The notes: generated by a model from the sequence alone, not told the origin. A stretch of DNA of 64,000 nt from JBCCXL01 sp039191605 (GCA_039191605.1 JBCCXL010000001.1:310001-374000), one strand, 5' to 3'. Counted from the stretch's first letter, positions 44,430 through 53,543 are shown. Numbers and translations are program-made.

Positions 44430-45680
44430 ATGACTATTGGCCGAAAGCAGAACGTCCTAGTGTTAGTTTTATTTTCACTAGCTACACTCTTAAATTATAG
44501 TTCCTCCAGTGCAAACGAAAAATGCTCCCCCCTGTCACAGTGCCAAAGGTGTGACGGATCAGAAGATCTTATTTGCCCTTCCCGTACACTGACTAGCGCA
44601 GATAACAGCAGAGCGTTGTTAACAAGGGGATTTCCAAAAGGCAATTGCATTGACCTAGAGGAACAGAATTCCTGGATTTCCTTCACGACTGGCCTACGAA
44701 CCACTAAGAACCGCGGCGACATCTTGATCGAGACTGATTGCTCAGGATTTTTCCTCAACGAGGATTGGATGTTGACACCTGCACACTGCTCTGCCAGGTG
44801 TGACTTTGGGATTGGCGCGATCAATTTATCGCCCTCATGCAACATCTATCTTGAACGCCCGCATTCAAGATTCATTCACCCTAAGTGGACTGGATGCAAG
44901 CGCTTAAAGGACGGACCATGCATCTATCCAGCGCACGGTGATGCGCAGCTAATACAAGTCAAACCCAAAGGCAACCGCTCGATTCCATCTTTATCAGAAG
45001 AGATTCCTGAAAGCATGAAACTTCGGGTACTAGGCTATCCAAAAGCTCAAATCAGCATGCAATGCAACGCCTCGCCAAGCGGCGAAGAGCAGAAAGCGGC
45101 AATTAGTGCGTCCGTTCGATCGGTCATCAACGACACATCAACGCCCGAAAAAAGAGAAAAATTTGAACTTCTGCAAACCAGAGAGGCCAGAATCATACAA
45201 CTCGAAGAGGCTAACAGCCTCCAGCGAAAGAGAAATATCAGAATTTTCGCACTCGAATCGGATCTCAAAGATGTGTCACTAGATGCTTGCCTAGAGCGGC
45301 TATCAGAGATAGAAAGCTTAGGATTCCTCGTTGACTTATTACTCTGCACAAGTGTAGAAAATACCGCCCTAGAGGGACTAACCGAAGGCGTTAGCGGCGG
45401 CACCCTGGCTCTTATCGGCAAGGACACTAATCATATTATCGGAATGGTTAACTCTCGTGACATAACAACCTTCGATGACGTTTCAATTCTAAGATTTGTC
45501 ACAATTAGAGGTTTAATGCCCTGGATTAGCTGCATCACAAAGAAGGAGCTCGACTCCGACGGAAGACTGACCAAGCAACTAACTGACGAAAGATCCTGCC
45601 TGTCAAAATGTGAAGAGGCCTTTCCTCCCAGTGAAGCATCGAAGATTCAAGATCACTGCTCTACAGATTTCACAGACTGA
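44430..45680 (+). CDS. Exported trypsin-like serine protease with an insertion
   Basis: A 416-residue protein. Signal peptide MTIGRKQNVLVLVLFSLATLLNYSSSSA. Chymotrypsin-fold triad: His119 in MLTPAHCSARC, Asp171 in HGDAQLIQV, Ser322 in GVSGGTLALIG (GVSGG in place of GDSGG). Asp and Ser are 151 residues apart, more than usual. The extra part is a charged helical stretch (about residues 215-290, with REARIIQLEEANSLQRKR) that looks like a coiled coil. Many cysteines suggest disulfides in the periplasm or outside. It closes the CHAT operon and shares the low G+C of the unknown middle gene. Its substrate may be an operon partner or the exported tail of the anti-sigma-like protein; this is inference. 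Confidence 0.8.
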   Translation: MTIGRKQNVLVLVLFSLATLLNYSSSSANEKCSPLSQCQRCDGSEDLICPSRTLTSADNSRALLTRGFPKGNCIDLEEQNSWISFTTGLRTTKNRGDILIETDCSGFFLNEDWMLTPAHCSARCDFGIGAINLSPSCNIYLERPHSRFIHPKWTGCKRLKDGPCIYPAHGDAQLIQVKPKGNRSIPSLSEEIPESMKLRVLGYPKAQISMQCNASPSGEEQKAAISASVRSVINDTSTPEKREKFELLQTREARIIQLEEANSLQRKRNIRIFALESDLKDVSLDACLERLSEIESLGFLVDLLLCTSVENTALEGLTEGVSGGTLALIGKDTNHIIGMVNSRDITTFDDVSILRFVTIRGLMPWISCITKKELDSDGRLTKQLTDERSCLSKCEEAFPPSEASKIQDHCSTDFTD

Positions 45681-45911
45681 ATCGGCCTTCACACATGACA
45701 CACCTTTTGAGTGAACAGGATACATCAGGCACGGCAAACAAATTGCATCACCACAGCAAGATTAACCACCTTAACCAGCCAGCCCATCAAAACATAGCCA
45801 TTGTCACTTCATTTGCGACCCCCAGAAGCTCTACCTCAATACCCCTAAAACAGGCCACGCAAGTAACAACCGTCCCAGACAGTCAGTCTATACAGCTGTG
45901 GTAGCTACACC

Positions 45912-46940
45912 TCAGCGAGGATTTAGCAGCAACTCTCCGCATACTGCAAACGATATCTGCCCCATGACTATTTCATACGGATTCCCCTTCCCAAACAAAT
46001 AATACAACTTCGCCAACGCCGCCTCCGCCGTCATATCCCCCCCACTGATCACCCCGATCTTCGCCAGCCCCCTCCCGGTCGCATAGGCCTGGGGATGAAC
46101 GGTCCCCTGGTGGCATTGGGTGCAGTTGACGATGACCACTCCGCGCTGGATGGCTTCTTCTAGGGTGTCGAGGAAGGCCTGGTTGCGGACGGGGCCGTTA
46201 CCGGCGCCATAGGTTTCTAGGACGAGGCCGCGGAGGGGGGCGCGGAGGAAGTTGCGGAGGGTGTCGGCGGTGATGCCGGGGAAGAGGCGGACGGCGGCGA
46301 TGTGGGGATCGGAGAGGCGGGGGACGGTGAGGGGGTTGCCGGGGGGCGGGGCTTCGAGGAGTCGGTGATGGTAGACCTGGATGTCGACGCCGACGGTGCC
46401 GAGGAGGGGGTAGTTGGGGGAGGCGAAGGCGTCGAGGGCGCCGGTGCTCACCTTTCGAGTGCGGTTGCCGCGGAAGAGGCTGTTGCCGAAGTAGATACAG
46501 ACTTCGGGGATGGCGTAGTTGCCGGCGAGGAGTAGGGCGGCGAGGAGATTGTCGCGGGCATCGCTGCGCAGCTCGGCGAGGGGGATTTGGGAGCCGGTGA
46601 GGATGACGGGCTTGGCCAGGCCTTCGAGCATGAAGGAGAGGGCCGAGGCACTGTAGGCCATGGTGTCGGTGCCGTGGATGACGACGAAGCCATCGAATTC
46701 GTCGTAGCGGGCCTCGATAGCGTGGGCGATGCGGGCCCAGTCCGACGGCGCCATGTTGGCGGAGTCGAGGAGGGGGTCGAATTCCTTGACCTCCCACTGC
46801 GGCACGTCCGGATGGTGGAGGTCGGCGATGGAATCCATCAAACCCTGCAGGTAGCCGGAGACGGGGGCATAGCCCTCTGGGGTTTTCTTCATGCCCAGGG
46901 TGCCGCCAGTGTAGGCGACAAAGACGCGGCGGGAGCTCAT
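45912..46940 (-). CDS. ansA: L-asparaginase, type I
   Basis: A 342-residue cytoplasmic asparaginase hydrolysing asparagine to aspartate and ammonia. First catalytic Thr in VAYTGGTLGM; second in VVIHGTDTMAYSASALSFML; then VILTGSQIPLAELRSDARDN, GNSLFRGNRTRKVS and LETYGAGNGP. Length and motifs fit E. coli AnsA. The ATG follows CCGGAGG. The central part (about 46150-46480) uses almost only G-ending or C-ending codons, giving very G-rich DNA. It converges on the CHAT operon and diverges from the TauE-like gene. Confidence 0.95.
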   Translation of the reverse strand: MSSRRVFVAYTGGTLGMKKTPEGYAPVSGYLQGLMDSIADLHHPDVPQWEVKEFDPLLDSANMAPSDWARIAHAIEARYDEFDGFVVIHGTDTMAYSASALSFMLEGLAKPVILTGSQIPLAELRSDARDNLLAALLLAGNYAIPEVCIYFGNSLFRGNRTRKVSTGALDAFASPNYPLLGTVGVDIQVYHHRLLEAPPPGNPLTVPRLSDPHIAAVRLFPGITADTLRNFLRAPLRGLVLETYGAGNGPVRNQAFLDTLEEAIQRGVVIVNCTQCHQGTVHPQAYATGRGLAKIGVISGGDMTAEAALAKLYYLFGKGNPYEIVMGQISFAVCGELLLNPR

Positions 46941-47062
46941 GGGGCCTCCGGGATGCAGTGCAGCAGGATGTGCGAGGGAGTTGGATGGTGACGGACGGGA
47001 CGGCGGAATTGTAGCGTCTTGAGTGCGCTCTTCGCTGGTACAGTTCGGCCAGAGGCAATCAC

Positions 47063-47926
47063 TTGGACCCCTGGATCATGTACCCGGCCCTGGCGGCCTG
47101 CGGCCTAGTGGCCGGCACCATCAACACCGTGGCGGGCGGCGGCTCTTTCCTTACCCTGCCGACGCTGATCTTCTTCGGCCTCGACCCGACCGTTGCCAAC
47201 GGTACGAATCGGATCGGCATCCTGCTGCAGAACGTCACCGCGGTGTGGGGATTCTCTCGCCACGGGGTGGTGGAGCGGAGCCTGATCCCTTGGACTCTGG
47301 GACCGGCGCTGGTGGGTGCGGGATTGGGGAGCTGGGCGGCACTGGAGGTGGGAGACGAAGCCTTCCGGCGGATTCTGGCGGCGTTGATGGTAGGGGTTTC
47401 CCTGTGGACTCTGTGGAGTTCAGGGAAGCGGAGTTCAGGGAGACAGAGCTCAGACACGCAGGGAGAGGCTGAGCTCCAAGAGGAGAGCGGGCAGCAGAGC
47501 GACATCGCCAGCACTGAGGGAACCGAGCCCTCGGTCTTGAAGCTGGAGAGCGGCCCCACGGAAGCCGGTTCCGGCGCTCCCCACTGGCTCCTCGCCTGCC
47601 TTTTCTTCCCCGTGGGCTTCTACGGCGGCTTCGTGCAGGCGGGAGCGGGCTTCTTCATCCTCGCCGCCACCACCCTGGCGGGCCTCGACCTGGTGCGGGG
47701 CAACGCTTTCAAAGCGCTGCTGATTCTCGCCTTCACCCCCATCGCCCTCGGCCTCTTTGCGGCCTCCGGGGCGGTGGAGTGGGGCCCCGGCCTGGCGATG
47801 GCGGCGGGCTCCATCGCGGGGGGCTGGGTGGGGGTGCGGCTGACGGTGCTCAAGGGGCACCGCTGGGTGCAGCGAGCGGTCACCGCGGCGGTGATTCTCT
47901 TCGCGGTGCTGCTGCTGAGAGGCTGA
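47063..47926 (+). CDS. TauE/SafE family anion permease
   Basis: A 287-residue inner-membrane protein with about eight helices. TauE/SafE (DUF81) pattern: ALAACGLVAGTINTVAGGGS at the N terminus, TVANGTNRIGILLQNVTA, then in the second half FFPVGFYGGFVQAGAGFF and LVRGNAFKALLILAFTPIAL. The family exports or imports sulfite, sulfonates or related anions. The start is a TTG at 47063 with AGAGG upstream; an ATG at 47078 is also possible. A hydrophilic loop of about 55 residues (residues 118-172) between the halves carries a short repeat. Convergent with pcrA. Confidence 0.88.
   Translation: MDPWIMYPALAACGLVAGTINTVAGGGSFLTLPTLIFFGLDPTVANGTNRIGILLQNVTAVWGFSRHGVVERSLIPWTLGPALVGAGLGSWAALEVGDEAFRRILAALMVGVSLWTLWSSGKRSSGRQSSDTQGEAELQEESGQQSDIASTEGTEPSVLKLESGPTEAGSGAPHWLLACLFFPVGFYGGFVQAGAGFFILAATTLAGLDLVRGNAFKALLILAFTPIALGLFAASGAVEWGPGLAMAAGSIAGGWVGVRLTVLKGHRWVQRAVTAAVILFAVLLLRG
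47412..47456. repeat. Three 15-bp units in the loop of the TauE/SafE protein
   Basis: TGTGGAGTTCAGGGA, AGCGGAGTTCAGGGA and a diverged third copy encode the start of the cytoplasmic loop (SSGKRSSGRQSSD) between the two membrane halves. Same 15-base period as elsewhere in this window. Confidence 0.65.
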
Positions 47927-47958
47927 GCGCCAGGAGGCCTAGTGCCTCTGAAGGCTAA

Positions 47959-50250
47959 TCAGAGCAGCTCGAGGTTGGCGAAGCGGGCGATCAGCTTGCG
48001 CTTGCCGACTCGATCGAAGTACACCGTGATCTTCATCGCGTTGCCCTTGCCGTCGAGGGAGAGGATCTGCCCCATGCCGAGGGTGGGGTGGCGCACCTTG
48101 CGCCCGCGGTAGAGCTCGTCGCCGTCGGGAGCCCCTCGGCGCGGCAGAAAGGTTCGCGGACCGGAGCGCCGAGTGGTGCCAGAGGAGGGCATCGACGGAG
48201 GCGCCGCAGTTCCAGCGCCGGAGGCTCCCGCATCGCGCTGGAAGAAGGAGTACACCGAGCGGGCCGCCGCCGCGTCTTCGCGGGCGAAGAGGCTGGGGGA
48301 ACGCTCCACGTCGAGATGCTTTTCGGGAATCTCGCCCAAGAACCTGGAAGGCTGGCGATCCTGGAAGGTGCCTGCGACCCGGCGACGGCGGCAGGTGGAG
48401 AGCAGCAGTCGCTGGCGGGCGCGGGTCATGCCGACGTAGAGCAGGCGGCGCTCTTCCTCCACTTCCTCCGGGCTCTGGGTGGCGTTGTGGTGGGGCAGCA
48501 GCCCCTCTTCCAGCCCCGGCAGCGCGACGATGGGAAATTCCAGCCCCTTGGCGCTATGGAGGGTCATCACCGAAACGCCGGTGCGCCCCTCCCAGCCGTC
48601 GACGTCGCTCACCAGGGCCACCCGATCGAGGAAGGCTGCCAGGGGATCGGTGGCCTCTTCGTCTTCGCTACGGTAGGCGATGGACTCGGTGAATTGCTGC
48701 GCTGCGGAGCGCAGCTCCTCGAGGTTTTCCAGCCGCGGCCGCTGATCGGGGTCGTTGGCGTCGTAGAGCTTGAGGTAGCCGGTGGCCTCCAGCAGCTGAT
48801 CCAGCAGCGCCGGCAGCGGCAGAGCCTCGGCGAGGCGCTGGAGCTCCAGCAGCAGATCCCGGAAGCCCAGCAGCGCCTTGGCGGCGCGGTTGGGGAAGGT
48901 GCCGAGGTCATCGAGCCTCAGCACGTCCCACAGCGGCTGACCGAGATCCCGGGCGCGATCTTCCAGCAGCTTGCGGGTGTTCTTGCCGATGCCCCGGGGC
49001 GGCTGGTTGAGGATCCGCGAGAAGGCGATGTCGTTGTGGGGATTCTTCAGCACCCGCAGGTAGGCGACGACGTCGCGAATTTCCGCACGGTCGTAGAAGC
49101 GGGTGCCCCCCACCAGCTCGTAGGGCAGATTACGGCGCAGGAATTCGTCTTCCAGGGAGCGAGTCTGGGCGTTGGTTCGCACCAGCACGGCCATCTGGTC
49201 GAGCCCCTGACCCTGGTTGCGCAGCTGCTCCAGGCTAGAGGCTAGCCAGCGGGCCTCTTCCTCCTCGTCCTTGGCGTGGTAGAGGCGGATCGCCTCGCCG
49301 CTGCCGAGGTCGGTCCACAGGCGCTTTCCTCGCCGCCCTTCGTTGTGGGCGACCAGGGCGCCGGAGGCGTCGAGAATGGTTTGGGTGGAGCGATAATTGC
49401 GCTCCAGCTTGCGCACCGTGGCGTCCGGAAAGCCGCTCTCGAAGCGCAGGATGTTGTCGAGGTCGGCCCCGCGCCAGCGGTAGATGCCCTGATCTTCATC
49501 GCCCACGGCGGTGAGCTGACCGTCGGCGCCGGCGAGGGCCTGTACCAGCCTCAGCTGAGCGTGGTTGGTGTCCTGGAATTCGTCTACCAGCAGGTACTTC
49601 ACCCGCTGACGAAGGCGCTGGGAGAGGTCGTCGTCGTCCTCCAGCAGCTCCACCGCCTTGGAGATCATGTCGTCGAAGTCCACCGCGCCGGATTTTTGCA
49701 GCAGGCCCTGGTAGCGGCGGTAGACCCCTACCACCTTGCGCTCGAAGTAGCCTTCCGCCTCCTGCTCGTAGGCGCGGGTATCCAGCAGGCGATTCTTCGC
49801 CGAGCTGATGGCGGAAAGCATCGCCCGGGGGCGAAAGGCGGTGTCGGAGAGCTCTTCCAGACGCAACGCCTCGCTCACCAGGCCCAGCTGCTCTTTGTCG
49901 TCGACGATCTGGAAGGCCGGCGGCAGCCCCACCCGGGCACCGTAGCGCCGCAGCAGGCGCAAGGCGTAGCGGTGGAAGGTGCCAACGAAGGTGGCCAGCG
50001 GGTGGCGAGACACCAGCTCCTCCACCCGCTCACGCATCTCCGCCGCCGCCTTATTGGTGAAGGTAACGGCGACGATGGAGCCCGGATCGACCCCCTGATC
50101 CTCGATCAACCAGGCGATGCGATAGGTGATCACCCGGGTCTTGCCGGACCCGGCACCGGCGAGCACCAGCTGGGGCCCTCCGGTGTGGGTGACGGCGGCG
50201 AATTGCTGCTCGTTGAGCAGCGACTCGAGCTCGGCGCTGGACCAGGTCAT
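47959..50250 (-). CDS. pcrA: UvrD/PcrA-type superfamily 1A DNA helicase
   Basis: A 763-residue 3'-5' helicase for nucleotide-excision repair, replication-fork maintenance and removal of stalled RNA polymerase. Motifs: LLNEQQFAAVTHTGGP, Walker A LAGAGSGKTRVIT, AVTFTNKAAAEMRERV, Walker B LLVDEFQDTNHAQ, VGDEDQGIYRWRGAD, VMTLHSAKGLEFPIVALPG, YVGMTRARQRL. The C terminus has a Tudor-like module (GRKVRHPTLGMGQILSL, KITVYFDRVGKRKLI) that in PcrA contacts RNA polymerase. Complete and normal in length. Followed 32 bp later by the convergent TauE gene. Confidence 0.95.
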   Translation of the reverse strand: MTWSSAELESLLNEQQFAAVTHTGGPQLVLAGAGSGKTRVITYRIAWLIEDQGVDPGSIVAVTFTNKAAAEMRERVEELVSRHPLATFVGTFHRYALRLLRRYGARVGLPPAFQIVDDKEQLGLVSEALRLEELSDTAFRPRAMLSAISSAKNRLLDTRAYEQEAEGYFERKVVGVYRRYQGLLQKSGAVDFDDMISKAVELLEDDDDLSQRLRQRVKYLLVDEFQDTNHAQLRLVQALAGADGQLTAVGDEDQGIYRWRGADLDNILRFESGFPDATVRKLERNYRSTQTILDASGALVAHNEGRRGKRLWTDLGSGEAIRLYHAKDEEEEARWLASSLEQLRNQGQGLDQMAVLVRTNAQTRSLEDEFLRRNLPYELVGGTRFYDRAEIRDVVAYLRVLKNPHNDIAFSRILNQPPRGIGKNTRKLLEDRARDLGQPLWDVLRLDDLGTFPNRAAKALLGFRDLLLELQRLAEALPLPALLDQLLEATGYLKLYDANDPDQRPRLENLEELRSAAQQFTESIAYRSEDEEATDPLAAFLDRVALVSDVDGWEGRTGVSVMTLHSAKGLEFPIVALPGLEEGLLPHHNATQSPEEVEEERRLLYVGMTRARQRLLLSTCRRRRVAGTFQDRQPSRFLGEIPEKHLDVERSPSLFAREDAAAARSVYSFFQRDAGASGAGTAAPPSMPSSGTTRRSGPRTFLPRRGAPDGDELYRGRKVRHPTLGMGQILSLDGKGNAMKITVYFDRVGKRKLIARFANLELL

Positions 50251-50290
50251 CAGGCTTTAGGACGGAAACGAAGGGGTGAGGGCAAGACGA

Positions 50291-52114
50291 TCACTCCACC
50301 GTTACGCTCTTGGCGAGGTTGCGGGGCTGATCGACGTCAGCGCCGCGGCGCACGCCGATGAAATAGGCCAGCAGCTGCAGCGGAACGACGTTGACGATGG
50401 GCTGTAGATAGCGGGAGAGGCGCGGCACCGAAAGCACCTCGTCGGCGACTTCCTGGAGATCCTCGTCTTCCCGATCGGTGAGAGCGATGACCTGGCCGAA
50501 GCGGGCCTTGACCTCCTGCATGTTGCTGCGCACCTTGTCGTAGACCCGGTCACCGGTGGCGATGGCCACCACCGGCAGCTCCTCGTCGATGAGAGCGATG
50601 GGGCCGTGCTTCATCTCTCCCGCCGGATAGCCCTCGGCGTGGATGTAGGAGATCTCCTTGAGTTTGAGAGCTCCCTCGAGGGCGATGGGATAGTTGAGCC
50701 CGCGGCCGAGATAGAGGAAGTCTTCCGCCCGCGCGTAGCGATGGGCGATCTCCTGGTAGTGGGCCTCCTGCTGCACCACCTCGTCTACCGCCTGGGGCAG
50801 ATGAGCGAGATCCACCAGGTGCTCGCGCTCCAGCGGGCCGATGCGTCGCTGGCGCAGCTCCAGGGCCAGCAGGTAGAGAGCCACCAGCTGAGTGGTGAAG
50901 GCCTTGGTGGACGCCACGCCGATCTCCGGACCGGCGTGGGTGTAGATCACCGCATCGCTGATGCGGGTGGCCTGGGAGCCGGGGACGTTGCAGACGATGA
51001 GCAGTCGCGCGCCCCGCTCCCGGGCGATTTCCATCGCCGAGAGAGTGTCCGCCGTCTCGCCGCTCTGGGAGATCCCCACCAGCAGCACCTTGTCGTCGAC
51101 GATGGGGTCGCGGTAGCGATATTCGGAGCCGTAGTCCACCTCCACCGGCAGCCGCGCCAGCCCCTCGATGAGGAATTTGCTCACCAGGCCGGCGTGCCAG
51201 GAGGTGCCGCAGGCGACGATCTGTACCCGTTCGATGCCGTCGAGCACCTCGTCCGGGATTTCCAGATCGACCCTCGCCTGCTCGAAGTCCACCCGCCCCG
51301 CGAAGGTATCCTGCAGCGCCTGGGGCTGCTCGTGGATCTCCTTCAGCATGAAGTGCTTATATCCGCCCTTCTCGACCTGAATGGGGTCCCAGGCGAGACG
51401 CTGGACGGGGCGCTCTTCGCGCTCCAGGGGGCTCCCCTCGCCGTCCCACAGCTCGATGCCCGCGGGGGTGATGCGGGCGATGTCGTCGTTCTCGAGGAAG
51501 ATGCAGTCCTTGGTGTAGGCCAGCAGCGCCGCCGGGTCGGAGGCGAGGAATTGCTCTTCTTCTCCGAGACCCAGCACCAGCGGGGGCCCGTGACGCACCG
51601 CGATCAGCTCCTGCCCCTCGCTCTCCACGGAGACCACCGCGATGGCGTACATCCCCTCCAGCTCCGCCACCGCCGCGCGCACCGCCGCCAGCAGATCATC
51701 CTCGAGATAAGAGGAGATCAGGTTCGCCACCACCTCGGTGTCGGTGTCCGAGACGAAGGTCCAGCCTTCTTTCTGCAGCCGCCGCTTGAGGGGGAGGAAG
51801 TTCTCGATGATGCCGTTGTGGATCACCGCCAGCCGATGACGGGAATCGAACATCGGATGGGCGTTGCGCTCGATGGGGGCCCCGTGGGTGGCCCAGCGAG
51901 TATGCCCCAGCCCGTAGCTGCCGCTCACCGGGTCCGCTTCTAGCTTGTTCCGCAGACGCTCCAGCTTGCCCTCCGCCTTGGCGAAGCGAAAGGCGCCCTG
52001 GTCGATGGCCACCACTCCCGCAGAGTCGTAGCCGCGATACTCCAGCCGCTGTAAACCATCGAGCAGCAGGGGCACTACTTCCCGATGACCGACGTAGCCG
52101 ACAATTCCGCACAT
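50291..52114 (-). CDS. glmS: Glutamine-fructose-6-phosphate aminotransferase
   Basis: A 607-residue cytoplasmic enzyme making glucosamine-6-phosphate from fructose-6-phosphate and glutamine, the entry to UDP-GlcNAc and the cell wall. The N-terminal glutaminase begins with the catalytic Cys in MCGIVGYVG, followed by GYDSAGVV and GHTRWATHG. Two SIS domains follow (ACGTSWHAGLVSKF, LVGISQSGETADTLSAME, then FLYLGRGLNYPIALEGAL) and the C terminus ends RNLAKSVTVE. The start at 52114 is fixed by the catalytic Cys and by GGAG upstream; the 36 extra codons to 52222 overlap glmU. It begins 4 bp after glmU, so the two form one operon. No glmS ribozyme fits in that space. Confidence 0.97.
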   Translation of the reverse strand: MCGIVGYVGHREVVPLLLDGLQRLEYRGYDSAGVVAIDQGAFRFAKAEGKLERLRNKLEADPVSGSYGLGHTRWATHGAPIERNAHPMFDSRHRLAVIHNGIIENFLPLKRRLQKEGWTFVSDTDTEVVANLISSYLEDDLLAAVRAAVAELEGMYAIAVVSVESEGQELIAVRHGPPLVLGLGEEEQFLASDPAALLAYTKDCIFLENDDIARITPAGIELWDGEGSPLEREERPVQRLAWDPIQVEKGGYKHFMLKEIHEQPQALQDTFAGRVDFEQARVDLEIPDEVLDGIERVQIVACGTSWHAGLVSKFLIEGLARLPVEVDYGSEYRYRDPIVDDKVLLVGISQSGETADTLSAMEIARERGARLLIVCNVPGSQATRISDAVIYTHAGPEIGVASTKAFTTQLVALYLLALELRQRRIGPLEREHLVDLAHLPQAVDEVVQQEAHYQEIAHRYARAEDFLYLGRGLNYPIALEGALKLKEISYIHAEGYPAGEMKHGPIALIDEELPVVAIATGDRVYDKVRSNMQEVKARFGQVIALTDREDEDLQEVADEVLSVPRLSRYLQPIVNVVPLQLLAYFIGVRRGADVDQPRNLAKSVTVE

Positions 52115-52118
52115 GACG

Positions 52119-53543
52119 CTACTCCTCCCCCTGGGATTTCTCCTGGTTTCGGCGCCGCTCGATCCAATCGTCAATATTGCGCTGCCGCCCGCGGGCGACG
52201 GCGAGGCCGCCAGCGGGAACATCCTTGGTCACCGTGGAGCCAGCGCCGGTGTAGCTGCCGTCTCCGAGGTTCAGCGGGGCCACCAACATGCTTCCGCTGC
52301 CGACGAAGACCCCTTCGCCGATCACCGTTCGATGCTTGTTGCGGCCATCGTAGTTGCAGGTCACCGTTCCGGCGCCGATATTGGCTTCCGGCCCGACCTC
52401 GGCGTCGCCGAGGTAGGTCAGGTGACCCGCCTTGACGCCGTCGGCGAGGCGGGATTTCTTCACCTCAACGAAGTTGCCGATATGCACCCCCCGCCCCAGC
52501 TCGGCGCCGGGCCGCAGCCGAGCGAAGGGCCCGACCCCGGAGCCGGAGCCCACCTGGGCGCCGTCGAGAACCGAATAGGGCCGCACCTCGACCTCATCGC
52601 CGAGTTCTACATCCCGCAGCCAGGCGCCGCGATGCAGCACGCAGCGCTGCCCGATACGGCAGTTGCCGAGCAGGGTGACGTCGCCGTGAAGAACGCTATC
52701 CTGACCAATTTCGACCTCTCCCTGGATCACCGTGGAGGACGGATCGAGCACCGTGACGCCGCTGTTCTGGGCGTGCTCCACGGCGCGATCCAGGGCCCGC
52801 CGGTGAGCCACCGCCAAATCCCTGCGATCGTTCACCCCCCAGGCTTCTGAAGGGTCCTCCAGGGTCACCAGCCGAACCTCGCGGCCGTCGGCCACCGCGG
52901 CGGTGGCGGCATCCGGCAGGTAGATCTCCCCCTGAGCGTTGTCCGGCGTCAAGGCGGCGAGATCCTCGAAAACCTGGGGCGCCGGCAGCGCATAGAGGCC
53001 GGCGTTGATGGTGGTGACGGCGAGCTCCTGCTCGCTGGCGTCCGCCGCCTCGACGATTCGCTCCAGGCCGCCATCGGGGCGCCGCAGCACGCGGCCCAGA
53101 CGGCCCGGCTGCTCCAGCTCGGCGATCGCCAACGAGCCCCAGCCGGCGGCCGCCGCATCCAGCAGCTGACGAAGGGTGGAGGAAGACACCAGAGGCACAT
53201 CGCCGGAGAGCACCAGCACCGGCCCCGGGGGCACCACCTCCCGCGCCTGCAATACGGCGTGGCCGGTTCCCCGCTGTTCTTTTTGCTCGACCCAGAGCAC
53301 GTCCGAGGCGTCAGCGAAGGCCCGCTGCACCTCTTCTCCACCATGCCCGATGACCACCACTAGGCGATCACAGCCGGCCTTCCGAGCGGCCTCCAAAACC
53401 CAATACAGCATCGGGCGCCCGCCCACCTCGTGCAGCACCTTGGGGCGCTGAGAGCGCATTCGGGTTCCCTTGCCGGCGGCGAGGATCACCGCGGTAGTAG
53501 ACGACGAGGAAGCGGCAGTGGGGGTCGTGGCGTCGCTTGGCAA
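52119..53543 (-). CDS. glmU: Bifunctional UDP-GlcNAc pyrophosphorylase / glucosamine-1-phosphate acetyltransferase
   Basis: A 474-residue enzyme for the last two steps to UDP-GlcNAc. The uridylyltransferase domain has VILAAGKGTRMRSQRPKVL and LSGDVPLVSS. The left-handed beta-helix acetyltransferase domain has hexapeptides through GPFARLRPGAELGRGVHIG, KAGHLTYLGDAEVG, NIGAGTVTCNYDGRNKH and GSMLVAPLNLGDGSYTG. The start is TTG (53543) with GCGGA upstream; no better start lies before the nucleotide-binding loop. Directly upstream of glmS, giving a hexosamine operon. Confidence 0.96.
   Translation of the reverse strand: MPSDATTPTAASSSSTTAVILAAGKGTRMRSQRPKVLHEVGGRPMLYWVLEAARKAGCDRLVVVIGHGGEEVQRAFADASDVLWVEQKEQRGTGHAVLQAREVVPPGPVLVLSGDVPLVSSSTLRQLLDAAAAGWGSLAIAELEQPGRLGRVLRRPDGGLERIVEAADASEQELAVTTINAGLYALPAPQVFEDLAALTPDNAQGEIYLPDAATAAVADGREVRLVTLEDPSEAWGVNDRRDLAVAHRRALDRAVEHAQNSGVTVLDPSSTVIQGEVEIGQDSVLHGDVTLLGNCRIGQRCVLHRGAWLRDVELGDEVEVRPYSVLDGAQVGSGSGVGPFARLRPGAELGRGVHIGNFVEVKKSRLADGVKAGHLTYLGDAEVGPEANIGAGTVTCNYDGRNKHRTVIGEGVFVGSGSMLVAPLNLGDGSYTGAGSTVTKDVPAGGLAVARGRQRNIDDWIERRRNQEKSQGEE

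Noticed and set aside
37630..45680. Type III-E CRISPR (Craspase) interpretation of the sigma/TPR-CHAT locus
   Set aside because: No gRAMP/Cas7-11 gene, no CRISPR array, and the CHAT protein carries a signal peptide, so it is expected to act outside the cytoplasm.
45695..45904. 69-codon open frame after the trypsin-like gene
   Set aside because: No ribosome-binding site, Ser/Thr/Gln/His-rich composition and no recognised features. A small fourth operon gene cannot be excluded but is not supported.
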